From Paenibacillus rigui (GTDB lineage: Bacteria; Bacillota; Bacilli; Paenibacillales; NBRC-103111): a DNA stretch of 64,000 nt. Position numbers and translations under genes: made by a program. Location of the stretch: contig NZ_NMQW01000008.1 in the NCBI RefSeq assembly GCF_002234615.1, positions 62,001 to 126,000 of the forward strand. The letters run 5' to 3'. Below are positions 34,401-44,079 of this stretch, piece after piece (the first letter of the stretch is position 1; each line of letters starts with the position of its first letter). The notes beneath the pieces are model-generated. The model was not told the origin of the DNA, did no database searches, and worked only from the letters and a program-made list of their open reading frames with translations.

Positions 34401-35975
34401 GTGGTTTTCAATATCCGGGATTTCGGTGCCGTCGGTGATGCGACGACCAAAGATACGAAAAGCATTCAAGCGGCCATCGACCGCTGCTTCGAGCAGGGGG
34501 GCGGCACCGTGCTTGTTCCGAAGGGAGAGTATTTGTCGGGAACGCTGCTGTTGAGATCGAACGTCAATCTGCATTTGGATGCGGCAGCCCGTATCGTAAG
34601 CAGTATGGAGGAGCAGGATTTTGAAGCTCCCTTCTCTGAAGGGCCGGATGTTCAGGCGCTTAGCGAGGGGCAAGGCAGCAGTGCGCTTATTTGTGCCCGG
34701 CATGCGGACAAGGTATCGATTACCGGATTCGGCACGATTGACGGACGCGGAGAGCATTTTCTCGAGCCGGAGGACGGCGTAAGCGACTATGTGCTGCTGC
34801 CGCTCGGCGGCTTCCGCCCGAAGCTGATTGACTTTGAAGGCTGTACGGATGTGCTGTTTCGGGATGTCACTTTGTACCGTGCTTCCTCCTGGGGCCTTCA
34901 TATGACCGGGTGCAGCCGGGTGAACGTCGATGCTATCAAAATTCTCGGACAGCTGCGCGGACCGAACAATGACGGGATCGACCCGGACAGCTGCAAGGAC
35001 GTTCATATCTCGAACTGCCACATTGAAACGGGCGACGATTGCATTGTGGTCAAAACGACGAAATACGGTGCAGAGCGTTACGGCGCGTGCGAGAATATTA
35101 CGGTGACGAACTGCACGCTGACCTCACATGATTCCGCAATCAAGATCGGAACCGAAACACATGGAGATATCCGCAACATTACGGTGACTAATTGTGTCAT
35201 TCGCAACTCCAACCGGGGGATGGGACTGTGGGTTCGGGACGGCGCGACCGTGGAAAATATTTTATTCTCCAACATTACCGTCGAAACGCGTCTGTTCAGC
35301 GATGAGGAGGAAACGAAGCGGGAGCTGCGCTGGTGGGGCAAAAGCGAGCCGATCTTCATTACGGCGGAACGCCGCAAAGGGGCGACCTGGGCTCCAGGCC
35401 GCATTCGCAACATCCGGTTCGATCACATTCTGGTGGAGGCCGAGGGCGGCGTGTACTTGGAAGGCTCGGAGGAAAGCGTCATCGAGGATATCTCAATCCG
35501 CGGCCTGAAGCTGGCGATGCGCCGCAAAAGCGGATACCCGGGCGGGGTGTTCGATACCCAGCCGTCGGAGCGCGGGGTGTTCCCGCACCATATCCCGGCC
35601 GTATTTTGCCGCTATGCGAAGAACGTATCGCTTGACGGCGTAGAAATCGTATGGGACGGCGAGCCGAATCCGCACTGGTCCCACGCAATGTACGGCGAGC
35701 AGATCGAGCGCCTGACGATCAAAGGCTTCCGCGGCGCACCGGCCGCTGCCGGCATCGATAGCGCCATTGCTTTGAAGCGGGTACGGGAGCTTTCCGTGGA
35801 GCAATGTAAAGCGGAAGAGGGAACAGGCACCTTCCTTTCCTTGGAAGAGGTGGCGCCTGACGGTCTGTTCGTCGTTGGCAATGATTTCTCCAAGGCGCGC
35901 CAGGGGGTTGCTTTTGCCGACGGCACCGCGCCGGATTATTTTGCAGCGGCCAATAGGCCTGCGAAGCAGTCATAG
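34401..35975 (+). CDS. GH28 polygalacturonase / exo-type pectic hydrolase
   Basis: A 524-residue right-handed beta-helix enzyme. GH28 catalytic motifs are clear: NNDGIDPD at residues 189-196 (acids Asp191 and Asp194), GDDC with Asp212 and Asp213, and the SHDSAIKIGTE region in place of the usual G(H/S)G block. There is no signal peptide, so it acts on imported oligogalacturonides or rhamnogalacturonides. GTG 34401 is preferred: AGAAGGAG lies nine bases before it, while ATG 34392 abuts the site. It is the last gene of the pectin locus and is followed by a terminator. Confidence 0.9.
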   Translation: MVFNIRDFGAVGDATTKDTKSIQAAIDRCFEQGGGTVLVPKGEYLSGTLLLRSNVNLHLDAAARIVSSMEEQDFEAPFSEGPDVQALSEGQGSSALICARHADKVSITGFGTIDGRGEHFLEPEDGVSDYVLLPLGGFRPKLIDFEGCTDVLFRDVTLYRASSWGLHMTGCSRVNVDAIKILGQLRGPNNDGIDPDSCKDVHISNCHIETGDDCIVVKTTKYGAERYGACENITVTNCTLTSHDSAIKIGTETHGDIRNITVTNCVIRNSNRGMGLWVRDGATVENILFSNITVETRLFSDEEETKRELRWWGKSEPIFITAERRKGATWAPGRIRNIRFDHILVEAEGGVYLEGSEESVIEDISIRGLKLAMRRKSGYPGGVFDTQPSERGVFPHHIPAVFCRYAKNVSLDGVEIVWDGEPNPHWSHAMYGEQIERLTIKGFRGAPAAAGIDSAIALKRVRELSVEQCKAEEGTGTFLSLEEVAPDGLFVVGNDFSKARQGVAFADGTAPDYFAAANRPAKQS

Positions 35976-35994
35976 TTTATGTACGTAAGTTAAG

Positions 35995-36039
35995 GAAGCC
36001 CGGTCGGACAACAGGTCCGCCGGGTTTCTATTTTTTTTG
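35995..36039 (+). terminator. Intrinsic terminator of the pectin locus
   Basis: GAAGCCCGG-CGGAC / GTCCG-CCGGGTTTC with loop AACAG, followed by eight T. Confidence 0.85.
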
Positions 36040-36050
36040 TAAACATATGA

Positions 36051-36114
36051 AATTAGGCAAGTTTACTAGATTCTCCTGTGATAGAATGAGTTTAGGCGTA
36101 TAGCCTAATTTTTT
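36051..36114 (+). promoter_or_regulatory. Possible attenuator or 5' stem before the exoprotein gene
   Basis: TTAGGC-GTATA-GCCTAA then TTTTTT (36092-36114) has terminator form only 24 bases before the start codon. An upstream AATTAGGC (36051-36058) is an exact complement of GCCTAATT (36103-36110), so the two structures exclude each other. An extended -10 (TGATAGAAT, 36079-36087) lies between; if that is the promoter, the stem is simply the 5' end of the mRNA. Confidence 0.4.
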
Positions 36115-36138
36115 CCAAATTAAAGGAGGAGAAGTGAA

Positions 36139-38526
36139 GTGAAAAGGTACAACCGTCTGTCTCGTGTCGCTTGTGCATTAGCCTTGTCCGCAGCCGTTCT
36201 GCTGTCCGTAGTGCTACCTGCTCCGCAGGTTCGAGCGGAAGGCCCGTCCGATCCGGCCCCTGTCATCCAGCCTGCAGGCACAGCGAATGGGAAAAAGGTA
36301 CTGTTCGACAACACCCATGGACAAACCGCCGGTGCGGCCGACTGGGTGATCGACGGGGGCTTCTCCGATTTTGGCAACGCGCTTGCCGGTGCCGGCTACT
36401 ATGTGAAGGAGCTGCGCAAAGCGACGCCGATTACCTTGTCCGATTTGACCGGATACGATGTATTGGTCATCGGGGAGGCGAATATTCCTTACAAAACATC
36501 CGAGCAGACAGCTTTGCTTAATTATGTGCAAAATGGCGGCAGTATCTTTTTCATCGGAGATCATTACAATGCCGACCGGAATAAAAACCGTTGGGACGCA
36601 TCGGAAGTGTTCAACGGCTATCGACGGGGTGCCTGGAGCAATCCGGCCCAAGGCATGAGTACAGAGGAGGCGGCGTCCGCAGCCATGCAAGGCGTAGCCA
36701 GCTCCGATTGGCTGGGCAGCAATTTCGGCGTGCTGTTCCGGTATAACGCGCTGGGGGATATTACTGCTAACAATATTGTCGCACCCGGCCAAGCGTTTAA
36801 CATTACAAGCGGTGTGTCCACGGTAGCGATGCATGCGGGTTCGACCTTGGCCATTATGGATCCCCAGAAGGCCAAAGGGATCGTCTACTTGCCGGCGACA
36901 AGCACGAAATGGGCAAGCGCCGTTGATCAAGGCGTCTATGCCGGAGGCGGAGTGGCCGAAGGTCCTTTTGTCGCGGTAGCCAAGGTCGGCGCCGGGAAGG
37001 CCGGCTTCATCGGCGATTCCTCGCCGGTGGAGGATGCGACGCCGAAATACAAGCGTGAGGAGACGGGCGCTTCGAAGACAACGTACGACGGCTTCCAGGA
37101 GCAGAACGATGCGGCGCTGCTGGTGAATCTGGTGAATTGGCTGGCAACGCCGGAAAGCTATACGAGCTTGAGCCAGGTTTCCGGGCTGACGCTGGATACG
37201 GCAACGCCACTACTCGCCATGGAGACGCCGCAGACCTCAACCGAGCCGCAAGCGGAGCCATGGGCTGCCCCGGCAGCAGGATATAAGTGGTGGGATCCGA
37301 CCACCTTTAAATCCGGCTCTTACGGTTATGCGACGTCCGGTGGCGGCGGAGGCGGGGGAACGGGCGTATTTTTCTCCGAGTATGTGGAAGGAAGCAGCTA
37401 CAACAAGGCATTGGAGATTTATAACGGCTCGGGGGCATCCATCGACCTCAGCGGCTACAGCATCGCCCAGTCGAACACGACGTCGACCATTGCTTTGAGC
37501 GGTACATTGGCGAACGGAAGCGTCTATGTCATCGCCCATCCGAATGCCTCCAGCACGCTGCTGGCCAAGGCTAATGCTACCAGCTCGACGATCTCCTTCA
37601 ACGGGGACGATTCGGTGACATTGATGAACGGCAGCACGGCGATCGATGTCATAGGCACATCGGGCACCTCCTTCGGTACGGATAAGACGTTGGTGCGCAA
37701 AAGCTCCGTTACGGCGGGCAGTACCTCCTATGTGTCCACGGAGTGGGACTCGTATGCCGCCGATACCTTTACGTATTTAGGCAGCCATACGGTGATGTCG
37801 ACGAACAACGCGCCGGTTGTCGCTAGCGCCATCGCCGACCGTTCGGCGGCAGCGGGCAGCGGAGCCTTGACGATTGACATTTCAGGCACGTTCACAGATG
37901 CCGACGGCGACGCCTTAACGCTCACGGCAGCCTCCAGCAGCAGTGTAACGGCGTCTGCCTCTGTCAGCGGCACCACCTTGACGGTAACGCCTGTTGCAGC
38001 GGGGACGGCAACCATCACCGTTACAGCCAATGACGGCAAGGGAGGCACGGTGTCTGACGCGTTTACTGTCACCGTTACCTCCGTCGCGACAACCTCGCTG
38101 AGCGAAGCGTTCGAAACCGGGACCAAGACGGCTTATGCCGCTGCGAATGTCACACTGGGCTCGGGATCATGGTACTTTGACAATGCGCTGATCGGCAACA
38201 GCACGACGGACAAGAAGAACGGCACCCAGTCGGCACGGGTAAAAGCAGCAGGGGCGATCACGATGAATTTCAACGTGACGGGCGCGGCTGCGGTTTCCGT
38301 GAAGCATGCCAACTTCGGCTCCGATACGGGAGCCAGCTGGAAGCTTCAGAAGTCGCTGGATAACGGAGCGTCATGGACGGATGTAGGATCGACGTACACA
38401 AGCTCCGCATCCCTTGCTTCCCAGACGATTACGGTGGGGGAAAGCGGCGCGGTCCGATTCCGTATTGTCGTCTCGGGCACATCGGGCAGCCGGTTGAACT
38501 TCGACGACTTCACGATTTCAAACTGA
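36139..38526 (+). CDS. Secreted DUF4350-like / lamin-tail-domain exoprotein
   Basis: A 795-residue exported protein; GTG 36139 follows AAAGGAGGAG. Residues 1-33 are a signal peptide (cut at VRA-EG). Residues 50-350 form a GATase-like fold resembling DUF4350 (KKVLFDNTHGQTAG, YDVLVIGEANIPY, GGSIFFIGDHYNADRN). A Gly-rich hinge is followed by a lamin-tail domain (about 410-550, FFSEYVEGSSYNKALEIYNGSG), an Ig/cadherin-like module (555-650) and a C-terminal beta-sandwich (660-795). Lamin-tail domains often accompany secreted nucleases and phosphatases, but no nuclease domain is present. The function is unknown. It stands alone between two terminators. Confidence 0.8.
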   Translation: MKRYNRLSRVACALALSAAVLLSVVLPAPQVRAEGPSDPAPVIQPAGTANGKKVLFDNTHGQTAGAADWVIDGGFSDFGNALAGAGYYVKELRKATPITLSDLTGYDVLVIGEANIPYKTSEQTALLNYVQNGGSIFFIGDHYNADRNKNRWDASEVFNGYRRGAWSNPAQGMSTEEAASAAMQGVASSDWLGSNFGVLFRYNALGDITANNIVAPGQAFNITSGVSTVAMHAGSTLAIMDPQKAKGIVYLPATSTKWASAVDQGVYAGGGVAEGPFVAVAKVGAGKAGFIGDSSPVEDATPKYKREETGASKTTYDGFQEQNDAALLVNLVNWLATPESYTSLSQVSGLTLDTATPLLAMETPQTSTEPQAEPWAAPAAGYKWWDPTTFKSGSYGYATSGGGGGGGTGVFFSEYVEGSSYNKALEIYNGSGASIDLSGYSIAQSNTTSTIALSGTLANGSVYVIAHPNASSTLLAKANATSSTISFNGDDSVTLMNGSTAIDVIGTSGTSFGTDKTLVRKSSVTAGSTSYVSTEWDSYAADTFTYLGSHTVMSTNNAPVVASAIADRSAAAGSGALTIDISGTFTDADGDALTLTAASSSSVTASASVSGTTLTVTPVAAGTATITVTANDGKGGTVSDAFTVTVTSVATTSLSEAFETGTKTAYAAANVTLGSGSWYFDNALIGNSTTDKKNGTQSARVKAAGAITMNFNVTGAAAVSVKHANFGSDTGASWKLQKSLDNGASWTDVGSTYTSSASLASQTITVGESGAVRFRIVVSGTSGSRLNFDDFTISN

Positions 38527-38554
38527 TTTCATCATCATTCCTGGCTGTTCATGC

Positions 38555-38586
38555 AAAAAGCCGTCACGAATCTGTGACGGCTTTTT
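38555..38586. terminator. Bidirectional intrinsic terminator
   Basis: AAAAAGCCGTCAC / GTGACGGCTTTTT, 13 perfect pairs with a 6-base loop; serves both the exoprotein gene and gerQ. Confidence 0.9.
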
Positions 38587-38707
38587 CCGGTAGGCAAGAC
38601 AACCTTCGTCTACTTGACAAACGCATACCATCTGGACAGATGGCGAAGCCGTTTATCCTTGTTGGAGGAGGGAAGAGGGGAAGCAGCTCTAGATGGACCT
38701 TCTAAAA

Positions 38708-39151
38708 TTAACGGGGCGGTAAAGGCTGACCCGAGTAAGGGTAGCTGTATTTCAGCTCCTCGTCAAAGGTCACATAATCTAGGTTCACCATGAGCAGCAA
38801 ATAACGCATGCCCGTGTTCGGATCACTGATAATAATGTGATCGCGGCCAGCCGCTTCGATCCGGCCCTTGAATATTTTCGCATTCCATTCGCTGTTGTTT
38901 TCATACGTCATGTAGAACGTGCCTATCTTGCCCAGGTTCAAACGTAAAATATTTTCGATAAAGGACTGCTCCAGAGGGAGCTGGGAGACCGTGGTGCCCT
39001 GAGGAGAGATGTAAGACCCGCTTGGCACCTGCGGCGGCTGCATTTGCTGTGTCTGGGGAGCATATTGCGGAAATTGCCCGCCTGCCTGAGGGGGATACCC
39101 GGGATAACTGTAAGCGGGAGTCCCTGACGGCCGGTAAGGAAGGTTCGTCAT
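38708..39151 (-). CDS. gerQ: Spore coat / germination protein GerQ
   Basis: A 147-residue protein with a Pro/Gln/Tyr-rich N-terminal half (residues 1-55) and a conserved C-terminal half: QSFIENILRLNLGKIGTFYMTYENN, KIFKGRIEAAGRDHIIISDPNTGMRYLLLMVNLDYVTFDEEL. That is the GerQ (YwdL) signature. In Bacillus, GerQ sits in the inner coat, is cross-linked by transglutaminase Tgl and keeps the cortex-lytic enzyme CwlJ in place. ATG 39151 follows GAAGGAGGAA; the longer frame starts upstream of that site. A strong sign that the organism forms endospores. Confidence 0.93.
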   Translation of the reverse strand: MTNLPYRPSGTPAYSYPGYPPQAGGQFPQYAPQTQQMQPPQVPSGSYISPQGTTVSQLPLEQSFIENILRLNLGKIGTFYMTYENNSEWNAKIFKGRIEAAGRDHIIISDPNTGMRYLLLMVNLDYVTFDEELKYSYPYSGQPLPPR

Positions 39152-39310
39152 GTTTGGAAATTCCTCCTTCAATGGAATGAATATTGTTTTCCTACACTTA
39201 TACCTATTATGGTGGCTTGGACAATTAGCACCTTTCGGAGAAGAAAAAAGCCGAGCTTTTTCCGAGAGCTTGTTTCACGTCCTTCAGTTCCCTGCAAAAG
39301 GCTGCAACGC

Positions 39311-39340
39311 AAAAAAAGCCACCGCACCGGGCGGCAGCTT
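39311..39340 (-). terminator. Terminator of the aldo/keto reductase gene
   Basis: On the minus strand AAGCTGCCGC-CCGGT-GCGGTGGCTT with two wobble pairs, then T7. Confidence 0.75.
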
Positions 39341-39360
39341 CTCGCATTTTGTAGCCGATA

Positions 39361-40188
39361 TTAAAAGTTAAAGTTATCCGGGTCAGGGCCGAACCGGTGG
39401 TTTTCGTTCAATGCATCCAGCTTGGCGATATCTTCCTCCGAAAGGGAGAAGTCGAATATATTGCCGTTTTCACGGATGCGCGCTTCGGTAACGGACTTCG
39501 GAATGGTGACGATACCGTTCTGCAAATCCCAGCGCAAAATAATTTGAGCTGCCGATTTGCCGTATTTCGCAGCAAGCTCGGTCAGGACCGGAATGTCCAG
39601 ATTGCCTTGCATGAGAGGGCTCCAGGCCTCCAGCTGAATCCGGTGGGCTGCGCAGAAGCTGCGCAGCTCCTGTTGGGTCAGACGCGGATGGCATTCAACC
39701 TGGTTTACCATCGGTACGACTTCGCTTCCCGCGAGCAGCTCCTCGAGATGGTGCACTTGAAAGTTGCTAACGCCGATAGCGCGGACCGCGCCGTCCTTGT
39801 ACAGCTTCTCCAGCGCACGCCACGTGTCTTTATACTTACCCTGGACCGGCCAGTGGATCAGATAAAGATCGATGACCTCCAGATCCAGCTTCCTGCGGCT
39901 TTCTTCAAAAGCGCGCAAAGTCGAATCGTAGCCTTGGTCGGCATTCCATACCTTGGTCGTAATAAACAGCTCTTCGCGGGCTGCGCCGCCTTCCTTAATC
40001 CCTGCTCCTACGCCGGCCTCGTTGTTGTAGGCTGCGGCTGTATCGATGCTGCGATAGCCGGCCTGAATAGCCGTTTTGACCGATTGAATGACCTCATCGC
40101 CATCCTTCGTTTTCCAAACGCCAAGTCCAAGCCAAGGCATTTTAACTCCATTATGTAATACAGTGCTGTCGGAAATATGCTGGATCAT
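39361..40188 (-). CDS. Aldo/keto reductase (YvgN/YtbE-like)
   Basis: A 275-residue NADPH-dependent TIM-barrel oxidoreductase. Family marks: [34 protein letters not shown] with the catalytic Asp and Tyr, [14 protein letters not shown] with the Lys, [13 protein letters not shown] with the His, [15 protein letters not shown] and the [21 protein letters not shown] cofactor loop. Methylglyoxal and other aldehydes are known substrates of close family members. ATG 40188 follows AGGAGG; the longer frame to 40419 runs through the upstream terminator and is not used. It is a single-gene unit. Confidence 0.93.
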   Translation of the reverse strand: MIQHISDSTVLHNGVKMPWLGLGVWKTKDGDEVIQSVKTAIQAGYRSIDTAAAYNNEAGVGAGIKEGGAAREELFITTKVWNADQGYDSTLRAFEESRRKLDLEVIDLYLIHWPVQGKYKDTWRALEKLYKDGAVRAIGVSNFQVHHLEELLAGSEVVPMVNQVECHPRLTQQELRSFCAAHRIQLEAWSPLMQGNLDIPVLTELAAKYGKSAAQIILRWDLQNGIVTIPKSVTEARIRENGNIFDFSLSEEDIAKLDALNENHRFGPDPDNFNF

Positions 40189-40316
40189 GGGGTTCCTCCT
40201 ACGCTTTGAAATGGTTTTTGAATGCAAGAGCCTTTCTTTATTATCATACCACGCGGAGTCGCAGGAATGAAATTCGGCGGTGGCCGAGAGGGCGGGAATT
40301 GATTCATCGAGCCGGT

Positions 40317-40352
40317 AAAAAAAAGAAACAGCTGCCGGAATCGCTGCTGTTT
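40317..40352 (-). terminator. Terminator of the urt operon
   Basis: Minus-strand AAACAGC-N13-GCTGTTT stem, then T8 after one C, 64 bases beyond the urtE stop. Confidence 0.65.
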
Positions 40353-40415
40353 TCCAATGCCTTAATGCCATTTTGTGCAATGCCTCCTTGATGGGATCAA
40401 TTGCACAGGGCAGGA

Positions 40416-41111
40416 TCACACGGCCAAATGCTTTTTGACCTGCTCCTCGCTCAGCGCAGAGGAACTGCCCTCGGCAACGATCGTCCCTTTATCGAGCACG
40501 TAATAATAATCCGCGATGCTTGTGGCAAAGGTGAGACTCTGCTCGACCAGCAGAACGGACATCCGCTTGCTCGCTTTAATCGATTCAATCACCTGTTCAA
40601 TCTCCATCACGATGGACGGCTGGATGCCTTCCATCGGCTCGTCCAGAAGGATCAGCTGCGGCTCGGCTACGAGCGCACGGGCAATGGAAAGCTGCTGCTG
40701 CTGGCCCCCGCTTAAATCCCCGCCCTTGCGGCGCATCATTTCTCTCAGCACCGGAAACATCTCGTAGACGGAATCCGGCACGCCTTTGCGGCGGACGCTG
40801 CCGGCCTCCAGACCGAGCAGCAGATTCTCCTCGACGGTCAGCATCGGGAAAATATCCCTTCCCTGCGGCACATAGCCGATGCCTGCCTTCGCCCGCTTAT
40901 CCGGGGAAGTGTGGGTGAGCTCACGCTCGTTGTAGGTGATGGTTCCCCTGCGGGGCTTGATCAGGCCCATGATTGTTTTCATGAGCGTCGTTTTGCCGAC
41001 TCCGTTGCGGCCCATCAGGCAGACCACCTGGCCGGGCTCAACCTGCATGCGGACGTTCCGGAGAATCATGCTTTCTCCATAACCTGCCTCCAGCTCCTGA
41101 ATGCTAAGCAT
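40416..41111 (-). CDS. urtE: Urea ABC transporter ATP-binding protein UrtE
   Basis: A 231-residue LivF-like ATPase. Walker [10 protein letters not shown] near 37-45, signature [16 protein letters not shown], Walker [15 protein letters not shown]. The urea-type branch is shown by the gene order urtABCDE and by the [16 protein letters not shown] and [20 protein letters not shown] segments. It would drive urea import with UrtD at the inner face of the membrane. ATG 41111 overlaps the last 8 bases of urtD, so translation is probably coupled. The longer frame to 41204 lies inside urtD. Confidence 0.93.
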   Translation of the reverse strand: MLSIQELEAGYGESMILRNVRMQVEPGQVVCLMGRNGVGKTTLMKTIMGLIKPRRGTITYNERELTHTSPDKRAKAGIGYVPQGRDIFPMLTVEENLLLGLEAGSVRRKGVPDSVYEMFPVLREMMRRKGGDLSGGQQQQLSIARALVAEPQLILLDEPMEGIQPSIVMEIEQVIESIKASKRMSVLLVEQSLTFATSIADYYYVLDKGTIVAEGSSSALSEEQVKKHLAV

Positions 41112-41886
41112 CGCGCTCACCCCTTCTTCCCAAGTAAACCTCGGCCACTTTATCGTCGTTTTGGATGTCCTGCATCGTTCCTTCGCGCAGCACAGTGCCT
41201 TCATGCATCACCGTAACGGTTTTGGCGAACTGGCGCACAAATTCCATGTCGTGCTCCACGACGACGATCGTCTGCTGGTCACTGATTTTATGCAGCAGCT
41301 CGCCGGTTTTCTCGGTCTCGCTGTCGGTCATGCCGGCGGCCGGTTCATCCAGCAGCAGCAGCTCGGGCTCCTGGATGAGGAGCATGCCGATTTCAAGCCA
41401 CTGCTTTTCGCCATGGGACAGGGAGCCTGCTTTATCTTTGGCCTTATGCTCCAGGCCGATCATGTGTAAGTAATATTTCATCTTATCGCGCTGCTCGGGG
41501 GTCGTTTTGGCGACGAGCGAGCTGAGAAGGCCGCGTTTCTGCCGCATGGAGAGCAATAAATTTTCCTGTACGGTCAGTGTGATGAAAATGGAGGGGGCCT
41601 GGAATTTACGGCCCACGCCGAGCTGTGCGATTTGGTGCTCCTGATGCTTGCTCAGATCGATATCCTTGAATCGAACCTTCCCTTTGGAGGGCTTGACTTT
41701 GCCGCAAAGCACATCCAGCAGCGTTGTTTTACCTGCGCCGTTCGGACCGATCAAGAAGCGCAACTCCCCTGATTGGAGGGAGAAGTCCAGTCCGCGGATG
41801 GCTTTGAAGCCTTCAAAGTCGACTTCGAGCTGTTCGATTCTCAATAAGTCGGCTGCCATTTCTTTTCTGGGTGACGTCTCCATCAT
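41104..41886 (-). CDS. urtD: Urea ABC transporter ATP-binding protein UrtD
   Basis: A 260-residue LivG-like ATPase: Walker A GPNGAGKTT at about 48-56, signature SLSHGEKQWLEIGMLL (SHGEKQWLEI is the usual UrtD form), Walker B LLLLDEPAAGMT, switch His in VVVEHDMEFVRQ. AGGAGG lies before tandem ATG codons at 41886. Gap to urtC is 52 bases. Works with UrtE to energise import. Confidence 0.93.
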   Translation of the reverse strand: MMETSPRKEMAADLLRIEQLEVDFEGFKAIRGLDFSLQSGELRFLIGPNGAGKTTLLDVLCGKVKPSKGKVRFKDIDLSKHQEHQIAQLGVGRKFQAPSIFITLTVQENLLLSMRQKRGLLSSLVAKTTPEQRDKMKYYLHMIGLEHKAKDKAGSLSHGEKQWLEIGMLLIQEPELLLLDEPAAGMTDSETEKTGELLHKISDQQTIVVVEHDMEFVRQFAKTVTVMHEGTVLREGTMQDIQNDDKVAEVYLGRRGERDA

Positions 41887-41938
41887 GTGAGTTCCTCCTA
41901 AGCGTTTTTTACAAGCCTTCTATCCTATGTTTCCCTAT

Positions 41939-43060
41939 TTATTTGGTCACGGCGGGATTGCCCTCGTTGTCCAGCGTGACAAGCGGGGAGGGGGGCTTGA
42001 TTACAGCAGCCTTACGCCCCTGAAACCAGCCTCTTTTATCGGCAAAATCCTTGCAGGTCCCTACTATCCCTTTCGGTAAAAAGAGGACAACGACGATGAA
42101 CATGGCCCCTAGAATGATCGGCCACCACTCAGGATAGGCTTCGCTGAAGCTTGTTTTGGCAGCGTTCGTGATGACTGCGCCGAGTATGGCTCCGAAGATG
42201 GAAGCCCTGCCGCCGATAGCAACCCACAGCACCATTTCTATCGATGGAACGATTCCCATTTGGGCGGGAGAGACAATGCCCTCCTGCAGGACGAACAAGA
42301 TGCCGGCGAGCCCTGCCAGACCGGCGGAAATGCAATAGATGAATACTTTGTACGTTACCGGGTTGTAGCCGATAAATCGGACGCGGTTCTCCCCGTCACG
42401 AATGGCGACGAGGATTTTGCCCAACCGGCTGCCTGCGAGCCATTGGCAGAGCACAAGGGTAGCAATTACAACGAAAGCTGTAATGTAGTAGAACGTCAGC
42501 TTGGTTGAAGGCTCTCCCATCGGCAGGCCAAGGAAGGTATCGAAGTTGGTTAATCCGTTCGTGCCGCCGGTATAGCCCTGCTGTCCGACGAAAAGCGTCA
42601 CCGTGATGATCACGAGAGCCTGTGACAAGATCGAGAAGAACGAGCCTTTGATCCGGTTCCGGAAGGTCAAGTAGCCTAGCAGGAAGGCGACCGCCATAGG
42701 CACAAGGATCGCTAACACAATAGCCGCAGCCGCCGACTGAAAGGGGAGCCAGAAGGCAGGCAGCTTGTCGACGCCGCTCCAGGACATGAAGTCGGGAAGC
42801 TCCCCGTGTGAAGCGACGAGCTTCAGATGCATTGCCATGCAGTAGGCTCCCAGTCCGAAATAGACACCGTGACCGAGACTCAGGATACCGGTGTAGCCCC
42901 AGATCAGGTCGAGCCCCATCGCAATGATGGCGTAGGCCAGAAACTTCCCGAGCAGCGACAGCCGGAATTCGGAGAGAAACATCGGCGCTGCGAGCATGAC
43001 AGCAAACAAAATGAGCGTAAATGCAATTTTTATTTTCGTGTTGGATAGAGATAAATTCAT
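41939..43060 (-). CDS. urtC: Urea ABC transporter permease UrtC
   Basis: A 373-residue LivM-like permease with about ten helices. Family segments: GLDLIWGYTGILSLGHGVYFGLGAYCMAMHLKL, FFSILSQALVIITVTLFVGQQGYTGGTNGLTNF, and WVAIGGRASIFGAILGAVITNAAKTSFSEAYPEWWPIILG, the last being typical for the urea branch. ATG 43060 is preceded by GAGGGGG; the longer frame to 43126 overlaps urtB. It pairs with UrtB to form the channel. Confidence 0.93.
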   Translation of the reverse strand: MNLSLSNTKIKIAFTLILFAVMLAAPMFLSEFRLSLLGKFLAYAIIAMGLDLIWGYTGILSLGHGVYFGLGAYCMAMHLKLVASHGELPDFMSWSGVDKLPAFWLPFQSAAAAIVLAILVPMAVAFLLGYLTFRNRIKGSFFSILSQALVIITVTLFVGQQGYTGGTNGLTNFDTFLGLPMGEPSTKLTFYYITAFVVIATLVLCQWLAGSRLGKILVAIRDGENRVRFIGYNPVTYKVFIYCISAGLAGLAGILFVLQEGIVSPAQMGIVPSIEMVLWVAIGGRASIFGAILGAVITNAAKTSFSEAYPEWWPIILGAMFIVVVLFLPKGIVGTCKDFADKRGWFQGRKAAVIKPPSPLVTLDNEGNPAVTK

Positions 43061-43077
43061 GGGTATCTGCCCCCTCT

Positions 43078-43983
43078 TTAATCCAGTGCCCGGGATCGGG
43101 TGGTGACCAAGCCTGAAGGCTTCCACTGCAGGAATGCAATGATCAGCGTAAACACAATGACTTTGCCGAGCGTTGCGCTGGTCGTGTACTCGAAGGCGGT
43201 GTTCAGTACACCGATGCCGAGTGCGCCCGCCACGGTGCCGATGATTTTGCCAATGCCGCCCAAAACGACAACCATGAAGGCATCGACGATGTAATAGGTG
43301 CCGATGGAAGGTCCGATCGGACCGATCAGCGTCAGGGCGCAGCCTGCGATACCGGCCATGCCGGAGCCGAAGGCAAAGGCCTGCGCATCAACACGCCGGG
43401 TGGAGATGCCAAGGCAGGAGGCCATACTGCGGTTTTGCATAACGGCCTGCATATTGCGGCCTCCGCGACTGCGATATTGGTACAAATAAATAATCGTGAT
43501 GCACACGATGACGAGCCCGATGATAAACAGCCGCTTGTAGGGCAGCGTCAAATCTGCGCTAAGCGCTAGACCGCCCTCAAGCCATTCCGGCGCTTTGACT
43601 GCGACATTCGGCGCGCCGAATATTTGTCTTGCCAGCTGCTGCAGGACGAGACTGACGCCCCAAGTGGCAAGCAGACTGTCGAGCGGGCGGCCGTACAGGA
43701 AGCGGATGAGGGTATATTCGAGCAGCCAGCCGATAGCGAAAGCTACGGCAAAGGCAACGCCAATCGAGAGAACGAAGTACCAGCCGAAGGCGGAGGCGGG
43801 CATAAATTTCTGGAACAGCTGCTGGATCGTATAGGCCATGTAGGCGCCGATCATAATGAACTCGCCGTGCGCCATATTGATGACATTCATCAAACCGAAC
43901 GTGATGGCAAGCCCCAGAGCGATAAGCAGCAGAATCGAGCTTAACGAAATACCGTTAAATAATTGAAGTAACAGTAAGCCCAT
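43078..43983 (-). CDS. urtB: Urea ABC transporter permease UrtB
   Basis: A 301-residue LivH-like permease: LLLIALGLAITFGLMNVINMAHGEFIMIGAYMAY, LDSLLATWGVSLVLQQLARQIFGAPNVAVKAPEWL (urea-branch pattern) and FGSGMAGIAGCALTLIGPIGPSIGTYYIVDAFMVVVLGGIGKI. ATG 43983 lies nine bases after AAGGAGG; TTG 43992 abuts that site and is rejected. It is the first permease after the binding-protein gene. Confidence 0.93.
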   Translation of the reverse strand: MGLLLLQLFNGISLSSILLLIALGLAITFGLMNVINMAHGEFIMIGAYMAYTIQQLFQKFMPASAFGWYFVLSIGVAFAVAFAIGWLLEYTLIRFLYGRPLDSLLATWGVSLVLQQLARQIFGAPNVAVKAPEWLEGGLALSADLTLPYKRLFIIGLVIVCITIIYLYQYRSRGGRNMQAVMQNRSMASCLGISTRRVDAQAFAFGSGMAGIAGCALTLIGPIGPSIGTYYIVDAFMVVVLGGIGKIIGTVAGALGIGVLNTAFEYTTSATLGKVIVFTLIIAFLQWKPSGLVTTRSRALD

Positions 43984-44014
43984 CGGCTTCAACCTCCTTC
44001 TTTAAAACGCAAGA

Positions 44015-44032
44015 CTGCCCGCAAAGGGGCAG
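44015..44032 (-). other. Intercistronic hairpin urtA-urtB
   Basis: CTGCCC/GGGCAG with 6-base loop and no T-run, in the 96-base gap after urtA. Such hairpins commonly raise the amount of binding-protein message over permease message. Confidence 0.5.
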
Positions 44033-44079
44033 CCCCGTCCATTGGTTCTTCTTCAAATTGTGCTGCGTCTAAGCCGTCG

